From positions 1-64,000 of the forward strand of contig JAOALB010000036.1 in the NCBI GenBank assembly GCA_025331125.1: a DNA stretch of 64,000 bases, in the 5' to 3' direction. Shown piece after piece: positions 35,571 through 46,896 of this stretch (its first letter is position 1; each line of letters begins with the position of its first letter). The notes beneath the pieces were generated by a model. The model was not told the DNA's origin. It searched no databases and saw only the letters and a list, made by a program, of their open reading frames with translations. Source of the DNA: Mycogone perniciosa (lineage: Eukaryota; Ascomycota; Sordariomycetes; Hypocreales; Hypocreaceae). The position numbers were made by a program, and so were the translations under genes.

Positions 35571-36139
35571 CTGCTCGTACGACAGACCCCATCACGGCAT
35601 AATATGCGACCCAAGCTTTCAAAGCTCATTACTTGCGATAACTTGCACCAGCAAAAACAAGACATTACTACTATGCTATCCCCCTTTTCCACCGCTGTTT
35701 CTGTTTCGTCTTCCCAGATTACCTAGAAATGGCATCGCCATGGAATTTTTTCCATCCCCATCTCCAGAAATGGGTTATGAGTTTTGCGACTGCCCCCAAA
35801 GCACACAAGTCCGTCCGAGCCAAAGGAGAGAAGGGCAGAGAGTACCGAAAGCCAGAGGGATCAACGTCGTTTGTTCAGTTGAGCAAGGATTTCGAGATGA
35901 TCATTTTTTCAGAAGCAAGAAAAAGCCCCCAACCTCCCACTATTGCAATCCCAATGAGCTCCATTAATCTGTCCCTCATGCACTCTCTGTTGTTTTGCCC
36001 ATGTTCCTGTCTTTTTGAGGATCCCAGTCTAGATTGAATGTTTTCATGATATGCCAATCGTGACGACATATGACTCCCTCCCTTCTCGTCCAGCCAATGC
36101 CTTTTTCCAGGCAAGGCTACACCAGCGTGGCGCACAGTC

Positions 36140-37268
36140 TTAGCTCACAAGACCCTTCTTAGACTAGAATGCCCGTCAGAACCGTCAAACTTTTCCATCC
36201 TGCCGGCACGTTTCGTGGAACTTACCAGGTGCTCCCAGAGCTTCGTCGTCAGTATATCCGGCATCGTATACAAGTCGATAGAAAATTCGCCAGCTTCAGA
36301 AAGGTTACCCACTATAGTTCCCAACAAGCATCTATCAACAAGGGGGGAAGATTGAATATGCCGACGAGAAGAAAGGTAAAGGAACAAGTCCATGAAAGGG
36401 AAACAAGGGAGGTGGCTATGCACGAGGACTCACCTTCGACATCGCTCCTTATATACGTATCTGGTCCCTTGTTCTCGTTGATGAGCTGTATGACGCGCAG
36501 CAGATCCTCCTCCTCCAGCTTCTCCAGCGCCTCGGCAATCTTCTCATAGTCGAACTTTTGCGATCCCTTCTTCCCCGCCAGACCCTTCTTCTTAGGGCGC
36601 TCCTCGTCCGATGGCAACGGGCCGGTTTCGCGAAGTCTCTCTTGAAGCGCTTGCGAGGGGTTTTTGAAGACCACCGTGTGCGTCACCTCGTACTTTTCCT
36701 TTTGGAAGTTTAGATCGTGGATGATGGGCGCTAGCTTCGTCTTCTCCGTCGTGTACAGATCGATGCTGATCTCGAACTCGCCCCAACCTTCGTTGGAACA
36801 TGTGAAAGCCGGCTTCGTAAATGCTGCAAAAGGCGGATTGGGTTAGAGGCTAGTTGACAAGGCGAAGAATGCAGCGCATGACGGAGCGGGACCTACTCTG
36901 GACGGGATTCTCAAAGGTAGGGTGTAGGTTGTAGACAACCTTGGTAAACACATCCGCGGGCCGCTCATTGCCATCCTCATCCAACAAATACAGTCGCAGA
37001 CTCCATTCCCTCATCGGGAACTCCGGCATGGGAGACGGTTTGTCGCTGCGCTCCAGAGTCAACACCAAAAACAAAAACAACGAAGAGGGGAGGCCTGCCA
37101 GCCGCAAAACATCTTCAGCCGCGACGGGGGAACCCTAGTCTGGTGGACTTACATGACATGTTGGTCGGTAACGACCTTGATTTTCCTCTGCTCATCGTTA
37201 GCTCCGAGTTTCTCATGATTCTCCCGCTTCGCAGCACGAGGCGCTCGTCTCCGAGTCCGCGGCGTCAT
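36140..37268 (-). CDS. TAF14: YEATS-domain protein Taf14 (TFIID / SWI-SNF / INO80 subunit)
   Basis: Acyl-lysine reader shared by TFIID, TFIIF and chromatin remodellers. Structure is complement(join(36140..36163,36226..36293,36434..36823,36897..37045,37153..37268)), 248 aa (yeast 244). A basic N-terminal extension (1-30) precedes the YEATS fold: FPMREWSLRLYLLDEDG, VVYNLHPTFENP, then the GWGEFE loop with the aromatic pocket. A lysine-rich linker follows, then a C-terminal ET-like helical domain (KFDYEKIAEALEKLEEEDL to FSIDLYTMPDILTTKLW) that recruits partner subunits. The last exon codes seven residues and the stop. Acceptors were chosen to keep HVIDKPSP and NPVQTFTKP intact. The basic extension is unusual compared with yeast. 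Confidence 0.9.
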
Positions 37269-38605
37269 CGTGAGAGGTGGTGGGAAGATGCAACGTGTGG
37301 TGGTGGATGATGGCCAAATACCTCTGCAGGAAGGGCAGTGAGAAGAAGAGGGAAAAAACAGAGGGAGCGATAAACACAGTCATAGCATCACAAAGAAAAC
37401 GCTCAGAGTCGAAAATCTAATGCCCAAAGCCCATCGGTTCTTTGTCCAGCTGGTGGCCAGTCGTCGGCCCTCCCCATGGCAGCTGGCAGCTGGCAGCGAC
37501 TTGCGGACCGCGTCGCGATCCCTTCTCATGCTCGGGCTCATTCCTCCTTTCTAAGCGGGAAAAAACACACATTTCTCGAGCAGTTGGGAAAATAAAAATA
37601 ACCGTCGACTCACCTCAACCAACATGGTCCTTTACTTTCCTCCTCTTGATCGCCCGGAGAGCGATGGGCAGAATAGAAACGTGTGGCAAATCCGGTTTTC
37701 CCTACAAAAAAAATCCAACAAAAAAGGGTCGCGAATCCCTCTCGGACACCGCAGGCGGCGAAAACGGCCACGGGAGGCGGTGTAAATCGAGAGAGGGGGC
37801 AGGGCGGGAAAGAATTGGGCAGACACAGAACGTCGACGGCGTTTCGACGATGCTGAATAAAATAAAGAAAAATAGAGAAGAGACGTGAAAGACAAAAGAG
37901 GCGTGAGTGTGTTGTGAGGCTCTCGCTCTTGGGACTTCTCTCTCAGGCCTACTATTATTACCCACTCGTCATCCACGCTACTTTTATTAGCCTTGCCTGC
38001 CTGCTTTGCTTTGCTTTGTTTTGCCGCTCCCTTGTTGGCGAGACAAACATGGGAAAGATACGTACTTTCCGCAAAACGCCACTGCAACCCTAACCCTTGG
38101 CAATGTGGCATATTTCTCCGTACTATCACTATTACTTCGTAGGACGACATCCATCATTCAAGCTTTTACAAATTTTACAAAGTAAAACACTAATACGAAT
38201 AATCAACACCATCTCGCTCTCTCTCGCTCTCTCTCGCTCTCTCATTGTGCATTCAATGTTCGTCTAATAACATTTTTTATTCTTAGATTATGGGGGGTTC
38301 GTGAACCTGATGCTCTTAAACGCTACCTCCTCCTAGGAAACACCACTTGGTGTCTTTCCCATCACGCTCTCCGATCTTTGTGTGTCTTGGATCGATCCTT
38401 CGACCAGATCGGTTTAGCGCAGAACGTCGGCATGTGGGTTTGTGCGGGTTGGGGGGTTGGGGGGTGATAGGAGTGTAAGCATCGCTGCGTTGGTAGAACG
38501 CCGATGCCGCTGTCTGGTCTGGTCTGGTAGTATGGAAGGGATAGGGACGTGGGGAAGCAACGAGCATCGGCCACGGGTTGACGGTCGACTCAGAGAAATA
38601 TCGGC
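37269..38605. other. Spacer TAF14 promoter to YRB1 3' end
   Basis: No gene seen. Both flanking genes read leftwards. Holds a 10-bp tandem CT-rich repeat (38212-38242) and one TACTTCGTA (38133-38141). Confidence 0.55.
38212..38242. repeat. Tandem 10-bp CT-rich repeat
   Basis: Three copies of TCTCGCTCTC in tandem, lying just downstream of YRB1 and upstream of TAF14. Simple-sequence DNA. Confidence 0.9.
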
Positions 38606-39704
38606 TTAAGCGGCAGCGGGGGCCTCGGCGGGTTCCTCCTTGTCCTTCTTGAAGAGCCCCTCGCTGTCCTTCTGGGCCTTCTCGAAAGCGTCCTTGAAGA
38701 GGGTGGCGTCTAGTCACACGGCGAGTTAGCACCAACATGTTTTTGCACGACTCTGTACAGGTTCAGAGGGCACACATACTCTCAGAGTTGGCGAATCGGA
38801 TAGCCAGGGTAACGGCCTCAGGCTCGCCGTCGCTGACATCAGCAGCAGCGTTCCAAACCCAGCTTCGGTCAGAGCCAACGTTTGGCGACAGCTTGATCTC
38901 CGGGACAACTGCACACTGGTCAATAAAACTCGGCTCGATATGCTAATGTCAGGAGCCCCGGTCGCCCCCAGTGCCGCCAGGGTCAGCGGGCCAAGGGGCT
39001 GTGGGGACAAACGTACTGTAGTGGTTCGCGCAGACCTTCAAGGTCTTCTCCCGACGCATGACCAGTCTGATCTTGCCGCCCTCCTTGTGCTTCAACAACC
39101 TGACATCGCCAGTTCCTCGCTCCTTCCACTCGCCACCAGTGGGCGCCTCCTCTCCGTCCTTCTTGGGGGGCTTGACGAACTTGAACAGCTTGGCGCGCAT
39201 CTTGAAGAGCTGCTCCTCGAACTCCTCGTTGGTCCTGACGTCGACCTTCTCGGTCAGCTTGATGACGGGCTCGAAGTGGACATCCTCGCTCTCGGGGGCT
39301 TCCTCCTATTGATATGGGTTAGCATATTTCGTCGAACCGTTCCTCGCTTGCCATATCGACATACCTCCTCGCCCTTGGCCTCTCGCTGGGCCTTTGCGCT
39401 TCCAGAGTTATCGCCACGGTCCTCATCATCCTTCTTCTCCTTCTTTTCGCCACCGCCGAACATCGAGAACACCGACGAAGAGATCACCGGGACGGTGGGA
39501 GCCTACATGCCATCGCAAGTCAGAAACAGATCGTCCACGCTCGACAAACGCATATGCTGGGAAAGCCGCGCACAGACAAAGTGCGGGCATAGTGGGGAGG
39601 CAACAGAGGGCAAGAAACAGCAAGACGTAGGAGTGCTGCCAGCAGAATCATACCTCAACCTTGGTCTCCTCGACCTTGGGCTCGGTAGCGTCGGTAGAAG
39701 ACAT
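38606..39704 (-). CDS. YRB1: Ran-binding protein 1 (Yrb1)
   Basis: Cytosolic RanGTP-binding protein that helps RanGAP release Ran from export complexes. Structure is complement(join(38606..38709,38780..38908,39017..39305,39365..39502,39654..39704)), 236 aa. The N-terminal 65 residues are acidic and lysine-rich. The RanBD domain runs from about VHFEPVIKL to FKDAFEKAQ and contains the KLFKF strand, [31 protein letters not shown] and [18 protein letters not shown]. An insert of about 12 polar residues ([13 protein letters not shown]) sits in one early loop. The tail is Glu/Ala-rich, without an obvious leucine-rich export signal. Intron 3 and intron 4 are phase 1, the others phase 0. Confidence 0.93.
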
Positions 39705-40994
39705 CTTGTCAACGGTGAGTCGTTTCCGGGATATCAAAAATCTGCCACGGCGAGAAGAAACATGCGTTAGTCATGGCAGCCCAAACCCACGCACTTCTCC
39801 CTATCAGGGAAACGGCGCTATTCCCTCGATTCCAGGGCCTCGTCAACGACTCACGAGAGTGAATATATGGCTCAAGAAGCGCTTTGTCGCAGAAGGGTAT
39901 TTTTTTTTCTTTGCACTGAAATAGTGGGATGTATGGTAAAAGTTGGTCGAGGGGTTGCCTTGTGCCAGGAAGTGGGAGCGAAAGAGCTTGCGTGCCCCTC
40001 ACTCATAACAATAGCGGGGGGGGAATTTGGTCAGCCAGCGTCCGCGGCCTTTTTGTTTTCGCTGATTGGGGGCTTGTTTTGAGGCCAGGCAAGGTCACTT
40101 CACTGCAAATTTTCGCCTAGGGGGTACCTTTTGTCCCGAAGATCTCCCTGATTCACTCACTCCCTCCCTTAAAAAAAACGGCGCGTGAACAAACCTGTTG
40201 TGACGGCGTCAGGGGTCCAATACTAGCACTACTACTCCGTAGCACTCCGTACTCCGTAATCAGGGGCTCATTCTCCATGAAGTAAGAAAACACCCGCGTA
40301 CTCCGTACTCCATACTCCATTCCATAATATCAGTCAGTTCGTGAGGCTCGCATACAAGGTTTCCCTTTTTCCATCTCTTTTAAAATCCATTTTTATTTTT
40401 ATTTTTCAGAATCTCTCGACCTTGCACCGCTGGCTAGCGCCATTATCAAGAATCGTTTGCTTTTAGCGACCAAGTAGTAGTCATGCTCCGGCGTATCACT
40501 GCCCATCTCACCGCTTCCATGCTCTTCCAGTCCATATTAGAGCCTGACTCAAGTGAACAAGTCATCAAGCCATGACCGAGTGCGAGTATTTCTCTTGAGT
40601 CGTCGAGTCAAAGTCATAATATATACATTATTCCCTAGTAATAATAGATACCATCAGAAAAGAAGCACATTGGGATGCACAAGACACAAGCTATACTCCA
40701 TATTACGTCAAGGCACGGTTCAGAGAGCATCGTCTCATTACCTCATTTATGTAATGATAGCCTGACATAGAGCAGTGTGTTTGTGTGTGTGTGTCGTTAA
40801 AAAGAATATCCTCCAAATCGTAAGCAACTCATAAAGGAACCCATAAACTCCATCCAGTTCAGCACAGTCCTGTCCGTTTCCCCAGGACTCCGACCATACA
40901 ATGTGTTCCAATCCGCCAATCCGCCCCATAAGGTAAAATCAAATCATTCACGCTTTCGTCATCCCTAACTACGGGCGACCATCTTTCTTTCCCC
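39705..40994. other. Spacer YRB1 promoter to membrane-protein gene 3' end
   Basis: No gene seen. A T-rich tract lies near 40382-40410. TACTCCGTA copies lie at 40233, 40250 and 40299, the last two in imperfect 7-bp tandems. A short (GT)n run is near 40782-40795. Confidence 0.55.
40233..40307. repeat. TACGGAGTA-family motif cluster C
   Basis: Three exact copies in 75 bp, with flanking one-base variants (CACTCCGTA, TACTCCATA) arranged at 7-bp spacing. It looks like a decaying tandem array of the unit ACTCCGT. Confidence 0.9.
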
Positions 40995-42917
40995 TTACTG
41001 GCTCTTACCCATAAACTTGGACCATAGCCGTTGTGCCGGCTGGATCACATCCTCGTAACGCTTTCTTCTCTCTTGACTGGCCTCCTTGGCCTCTGCGTGC
41101 TTGTTGGCTACAAAGGTCTTGGCCTTGCGCTGATACTCGTCGCGTGCTTCCTGTCGGCCAGTAGCCTTGAGCCACCAGATCTTGGCCGAAATTTGAGCAT
41201 CCAAGAGCTGAAGCTGAAGGTGATTCTGAACATCTTCCACCGTGGACAAGTGTTTGGAAGCCTGATGTGTAGCGGTATCGATCTTGTTCGCAATCTCCTC
41301 GGTAGCACCCTTGAAACGGGTGAAGGCGCCAGATGCAATATTCTCCCAAGACTGGCGTGTGTCGAAGAACTTGGAACCAAACTTCTTGACGACAGTCTCC
41401 GAGGCCGATTGGACATTCTGGCAAAAGTTTTGGCAAACCGACTCCAGCGACCTCTTGGCTTCTTCAATGGCCCGTTCTGCCTCCTGAGCAGCAGCGGGCA
41501 CAAGTCCAGAAAGGTCCTGGGCCAGATTCATGGTCCTCTCGTAGGCCTCTTCCATTAGGCCCTTGCCAAAGTGAACCTTGACCACTTTGTGAACCTTTGG
41601 ACGGCATGTAGTCTCAAGGACGAGGCTGACAATGCCATAGACTTCCTTCTTGGCAAACTTTAGAAGCATACCCTCAGCTACCGGAGACATGGTGGTGTCG
41701 ATGGGAATATCACCTCTCTTGGCCGTCACACTCAAGCAGCCCTTTGCGAGCCATGTCTTCTTGATGCCCTGGGGAATATGAATCAAAATATCGTTGTGCG
41801 CCTCGGGGGTGAATGAGATGACTGGCTTCTTTGCGCCGAAGATCCACTCCTCTGAGGGGCCATCTCCGACGGGAATGAGACCCACGCCGCTGGTCGAGGT
41901 TGAATAGGTAGAAGAGGTCGTGTGTGATGCAACGGTGGTTGCGACAATAGGTGTTGCCGTGGACACATTGCGCACGCTGGCAAACGAATCCACCTTTTGT
42001 GGCGTGTTATAGACGATGGGCAGAACCAAGGCAATGGCAACAACAAAAATGAGACCAGGGAGAGCCGTGTAGAGCGCCTCCGTGAAGTAGTCTCTGATTC
42101 GGTCATCCATCTCCCAAAACTGGGCTGTGATTTGACTCCAATTCGACCGAGCTCCCTTGGAGGCAGATTGTGGGTCATGCACAGCTCGCCCAACAAGCCT
42201 ACTTGCCTCCGGGGATGGGGGCAGAGAGGGTGTCTTCAGGCTCTGCTGTGTGTACTCAATCGAGGATCGAGAGCGGGCCTCGTGTTCAGAGTCGGAGAGA
42301 GACTGAATGGTAGGCTCATTGGTAGCCTGCGATGCAGACATGATGGTGTCCCCATGAGCTTCATCATCATCTTCGTCTTCATCGTCGTCGTCCTCCTCCT
42401 CCTCCTCCTCTTCTTCTTCCTCTTCTTCATGATCAGGTGTTGCTGGACGATACGCCTCTGATTCGTCAATAATGGATTCGTCATCGTAGATCTGCTCTGT
42501 GCCGGCTAGGCTATGGACATCGTCAGGCCGACGGAGGTCAAGCGAGCTGATGGATTCGCTCATGGATGCATAGTGGTCATCCTGCGACTCGATGTCGGTA
42601 TTGGCGCCAGAGATGAGCTCATATGTGGACTCGGACAGGCCGGTGTCCTCGGTTGTAGTGGTGAGACGCATGATATCAGGGTTGCTGCTTGACACCCAGT
42701 TGGCAAGCTGTTTGTTCCCCAGCGGCTTTGGGAATCGGAGTGTTGGCTCTGAAGCGGAGAGACTATTTTGCGGCGGGGGCGTCGAGGTCGAGGTCGAGGT
42801 CGAGGTCGGCGCAGGGAAAGAAGCTGAGGGATCGTGAAGCCGGGCGGGCAAGCTATCACGGCGATTCGTAGGTGGTGGTGGTGATGGCGAGGAATCCGAT
42901 GTATCCTGCTGTTCCAT
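40995..42917 (-). CDS. Unrecognised single-pass membrane protein with acidic N-terminus and helical C-terminus
   Basis: One uninterrupted frame of 640 aa. I do not recognise a named family. Residues 1-280 are polar, Ser/Thr/Pro-rich and acidic, with a Glu/Asp run at about 163-185 encoded by GAG/GAA/GAC trinucleotides. A conserved-looking block around 80-130 contains TYELIS (Tyr98), which fits the Atg8-interacting pattern aromatic-x-x-aliphatic with acidic residues before it. A membrane helix lies at about 283-303. The C-terminal half starts with a beta-rich segment (FTPEAHNDILIHIP to VHKVVKVHF) and continues as about 200 residues of amphipathic or coiled-coil helix rich in Ala, Lys and Glu. 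No N-terminal signal peptide is seen. Type II orientation with a lumenal C-terminus is a guess. Confidence 0.8.
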   Translation of the reverse strand: MEQQDTSDSSPSPPPPTNRRDSLPARLHDPSASFPAPTSTSTSTSTPPPQNSLSASEPTLRFPKPLGNKQLANWVSSSNPDIMRLTTTTEDTGLSESTYELISGANTDIESQDDHYASMSESISSLDLRRPDDVHSLAGTEQIYDDESIIDESEAYRPATPDHEEEEEEEEEEEEDDDDEDEDDDEAHGDTIMSASQATNEPTIQSLSDSEHEARSRSSIEYTQQSLKTPSLPPSPEASRLVGRAVHDPQSASKGARSNWSQITAQFWEMDDRIRDYFTEALYTALPGLIFVVAIALVLPIVYNTPQKVDSFASVRNVSTATPIVATTVASHTTSSTYSTSTSGVGLIPVGDGPSEEWIFGAKKPVISFTPEAHNDILIHIPQGIKKTWLAKGCLSVTAKRGDIPIDTTMSPVAEGMLLKFAKKEVYGIVSLVLETTCRPKVHKVVKVHFGKGLMEEAYERTMNLAQDLSGLVPAAAQEAERAIEEAKRSLESVCQNFCQNVQSASETVVKKFGSKFFDTRQSWENIASGAFTRFKGATEEIANKIDTATHQASKHLSTVEDVQNHLQLQLLDAQISAKIWWLKATGRQEARDEYQRKAKTFVANKHAEAKEASQERRKRYEDVIQPAQRLWSKFMGKSQ

Positions 42918-45341
42918 AACGAGGTGAACCTGGTCAGCGCGGGGACCCTCTCACGTCAAGGCGATAGCTCGTCGGCCGGCCATATGGATCAAGCCGTGGG
43001 TAAAAAAGCTGTATTAAGCGAGGGGCACGAAGTAGATGGAGAGAGGAAGCGACGTGTGGGAGATGTGAAGGTGAGGGGAGAGATCAGTAGAGGATGGCAA
43101 GCAGGCCTCTCGAGGTGATAGAAAGAAGCACAGCAATGTTGGAAGAAGATGCGAAAGAACTAACCACCACCATATAGAGTGAATACCGGGAGGTCAAAGA
43201 GGAAAAGGAGACCAAGAAGAGGAGATAGAAGACAAAGGACCAGACTAAGAACCCCCGACCCGAGCGTCATCCGAGAGTTTCAAGGCTGAGCGGGAACCTG
43301 AGGCTGCCTGATGGCTTTGAGATGGACTATTAGAGGTAGGCGGGCGGAGGAGGTGGGGTAACCGGACAGGCAAATGCATGGATCTTGAACGAGTCACCAC
43401 CACATGACCTATAAAGGCGGCCGCATTAAATAGATGGCGAGGAAAAATCGGGGGGGATAAGACAGACAGACGTCTTAGAAAGGTCTATCTGTTGCGGGAG
43501 AGATATATACATACGAGAAGAAAAATTAATTTTTTCTGTTCCTCTGCTTTGTGCAGATATGCGCGTCCCTAGCATAAGCTTTGCGCAGGCCGTGAGGTTT
43601 GTTTGGCGCAGCGATGCAAGATGCCACCGAATATCAAAAGATCAATGATGCGGATTAGATGGATGGCGGGGTTCGCGTTTGAGTGGCGGACGAGGGGCAA
43701 CCATCGAGGGGCTGATAGCAGCAGTATGTAGTAGTATACATAGGTATTTATTCAGAATGGAGTCGAGACAGGCTGTCTCGCAACGTGGTTGGCAGATATC
43801 GGGTCTCGTAGATGCTCGGATATCCAGTAGGACGAATGAATGATGATCAGGAGGCCGGATGACTTTAGCCTTTTCGCAGTGTCGATGCGAATGGGAACCT
43901 TGAGAGGACAGATACTATGTATGTACGAAGTATTGCGACTGTTACACGCGTCGTCATGTTGCGTTCACTTTGCGCGAGATGGACTGCATACGAAGCAAGC
44001 TGGTGCGATTCACAGAGGAGTCGCACGACTGATTCCTTGTCGCAGAAGTTATTCATCCATCCTCGATACTGTACGGGTAGAGAAGACCCTGGAGCGCCTG
44101 AGACATCCACCAACCAGCAAGATAAGCCAAGCAGTAGTAGTACATACTAAGAATACATACGGAGTACAACCATAATGATAAGAATGACGAATCTCTCGCG
44201 CATTCGTCAATGTACATCGGAAGCCCCGTGTGGACCCCAACTAAAGTCTCCGCCAGAGTGGGGGGTTCCGTGACCATAATGCGGGGATGCAGAGTCGTGA
44301 ACACTTTCACGATACTACTACTACTATCAATAACACTACTAGCTGCCCGGCTTTTAAAGACCCGACTTTCATTCACTATTAGGCAGGTATCTTAGGGCTT
44401 ACGAGGCCCAAAGAATGACTGTATCTATCCTGGAAAATGCCTCAAGTCTCATGGAGCCCAACTTCTCACCGAAAAGTATCTATTCACGGCAGGCTCTAAA
44501 AGCCTCCTCCGCCTCTAATGCTCCTCTCAATATCCGTTCAACAAATCAGACAGCCTACAGAGAATAGACCGTTGGTGTTTACATCAGCCACTCATCATCA
44601 AAGTCGTCCCTGACAGGTTAAAGTAGTTTGGTAGTCTGTCATGGCGCACACATACTGTCCACATACGGAATCGATGTACATGATCTCTCCCCAATCAAGC
44701 GAATGTGCTGCAGTAGCACCTCAATTTCTCACTTTCAGCCAATGCACTTTTCATCTCGTGGCAAGTTTTCTCAAAAAGTGTCCATTTCATCTAAAACTGG
44801 TGTTCCCAAGCATCCAGCCAACCTACGTAGTCGAAACCCGCTACGTAGGAGTAGTAGTAGTATTCCATATCCCATAAACCCATCCATCATCCCAGCATAC
44901 CAAAATAAATGGAAATAAAAATACAAAGGGGGACAAGGAAAGGAAAGAAAGAAAAGGAAAGAGAAAAAGAAAAAAGAGGTCTCCCTTTCTATAAAATTTT
45001 TGTTCTTGTTTTCCTAGTCTCCGCAAACTCCGTGTCGGCCGAGTATAAAAAGAACCCGAAAGAAGAAAGCCATGAAGGAGCTTCCCCACGGACCAGAAAA
45101 TGATCCTAGCACTATCATGGGGAAAAAAGAAAGAATAAATTCTCCAGGAGACCGGGGGTATCGTTACAAGACAAGACATGAGGGGAAAAAAAGTTCGGAA
45201 CGGAATAGACATCGTACCAGGGGCGGGGCCGGCCCAAAGTTGAGACACGGTGGTCTCGATCGTAATGTGGACTCGTGACAGCAGAGAGTTTGAATCATAG
45301 AGAGAGACGGAAAGGTGAAGGAGTCGTGAGGACGTGCAGGT
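42918..45341. other. Spacer upstream of the membrane-protein gene
   Basis: 2.4 kb; promoter of the 640-aa protein on the left and 3' region of the phosducin-like gene on the right. It holds TACGAAGTA at 43924, TACGGAGTA at 44158, and a polypurine tract at about 44931-44978. No supported gene. Confidence 0.55.
44931..44978 (+). repeat. Polypurine tract
   Basis: Nearly pure A/G run of AAAGGAAAG-like units, broken by one C. Low-complexity DNA that could form unusual structures; no coding role seen. Confidence 0.8.
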
Positions 45342-46265
45342 TTATAGCACACCATGATTTCTGAAAATCGTCTCGAGTGATTCGGGCCCAAAGTTGTCAT
45401 CATCCGGCATCAACTCGATGATACCGGTGAGATTGGCGACTAGGTCTCCTTGATTCCGGTATGCCAGGATGGCAGGCACAGCAGCGTTGTCGAATTCAAT
45501 CTCTTCATAATGAATCTTGACAAAATGAACCGATGCGTTTTGTGTGACGAGCGGTCGTATCGCCGACTCAATGGTTGCCGAGACCTCGCACTATCAGATC
45601 ACCGTTAGCATATGGCATGATTCTTCTTCAGGTCGTATAAGAGCAAGGTTGCATACCTCATGGTCGTAGACAAAAACAACGACAGTAGTCTCCCTCCCCA
45701 CCTTCTCAATGGCATCCAGATACCCGAGCGCATCGACCTCGTCCATCCGTCCATAGATCCTCACACTCGGGCTGGTCCTCCTGGTGCGCACCGCCCGGTT
45801 CGCATCCCTCTCCAACTCCCGTCTCCTCGCCTCGCGCCACTGCTGCAAAAACTCTTCCTCGTCCGAGGCATCGCCCCCACTAGACACATCCTCATCCGTC
45901 TCGCTCTCACTCTTGGCGCCATTCTGCGCCGCTGCTGTGGCACCAAAGATGCTCCTCCGGGCAGTCCTCGCACGATTAACCCACTTCGTCTTGCGCGCAG
46001 ACTCGTAGCTCCTGGCATCTGCAATGACACCCTTGACGCCGGTGGAGCGGCCGCTGTCGAAGGACACCGGGGGGAGCCTGAGCTCTGTAGCTCCGGTGGG
46101 CATACGCATGGCTTCTTCGATCTCTGCGTTGCGGTATGCTTCGTCTTCAGATAGTTCCGGGTCGGCTTGGGACTCTGGGTCGTTGCGGTCTTCGGGGTGG
46201 ACCGTGTCTCGATGGGTATTGCTTGCGACAAGCTTGTCGAACTCTTCTTGAGCTGGAGTAGACAT
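45342..46265 (-). CDS. Phosducin-like protein (PhLP1 type, Gbeta-gamma cochaperone)
   Basis: Member of the phosducin family; filamentous-fungal relatives (PhnA, BDM-1) support Gbeta-gamma function. Structure is complement(join(45342..45590,45657..46265)), 285 aa. The N-terminal half is acidic and helical, with the family's Gbeta-binding signature TGVKGVIAD at 75-83. A second charged helix lies near 134-158. Residues about 165-285 form a thioredoxin fold (VVVFVYDHE, then strands through VHFVKIHYEE and AVPAILAYRNQGD), without the CxxC redox pair, as expected. Start 46265 is preferred over the in-frame ATG at 46616, whose extra residues look like UTR. The Gbeta gene lies about 4.8 kb to the right on the same strand. 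Confidence 0.9.
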
Positions 46266-46896
46266 GGTGCCGGGTGGGTGGACGAGTGGGCAGTTATATA
46301 CGAGCAGTAGAAGGATCTCGTTGGACAAAGCCGATGTGACAGGGTGTGGAAATTCCAGGCAATGCGGGCGCTTCTGGAAGAAACGGTACAGGGGTCGATC
46401 GTTCGTTGCAGGGACAAAAAAAGAGCTGGAGAGAGCGTGCGTGTGATGATTCAAGGACAAGGGGTGGTGAGGCAGAGAGGAGTGAGCGACAGAAGTCTGA
46501 GCGAAAGAGAGGAAAGAAACCCTAGTCGGCCGTGTCGGGGGCAAGAGAGTGGGCACAGAAAGAATGGAGCCCTCGGACAAGCAACCCCCTTTCGCCTTTT
46601 TTTTAAGATGCGACACGCGGTTTCAGCACGAGGATCGAATGACAGAGGTGCCTTTGGGATGAATGGATGATTACGGATCACGGAGGGTTGTTGGTGCCTT
46701 TGGTGCCGTCCATAGTGGCGGCGCGGGGGCTGTGGCGCCCCGGAGTTGACGAACAAGGCGCTATCGTACGCCAGGGCTCAGGGGACACAACCAGTCAGCG
46801 GATAGCACGATAGGCGATGGACGCTGGAGTTGCATCGAAACCAAAAAAAAACCTGATGAAAAGAGGAATCGCCAACGCTGATCTCGTATTATCGCG

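Larger units (their letters stand above)
34314..36139. other. Spacer between Aro80-like gene and TAF14
   Basis: Promoter side of the Aro80-like gene on the left, 3' side of TAF14 on the right. It contains a CCAAT cluster (34848-34904) and TACGGAGTA-family copies (34656-35570). A 102-aa open frame on plus (35729-36037) has no recognisable features. Confidence 0.55.

Noticed and set aside
35729..36037. 102-aa open frame on plus before TAF14
   Set aside because: No recognised features, and it lies where the TAF14 3' UTR is expected.
46266..46616. N-terminal extension of the phosducin-like protein
   Set aside because: In frame but Ser/His/Pro/Leu-rich with UTR-like composition; the family starts near the Met at 46265.
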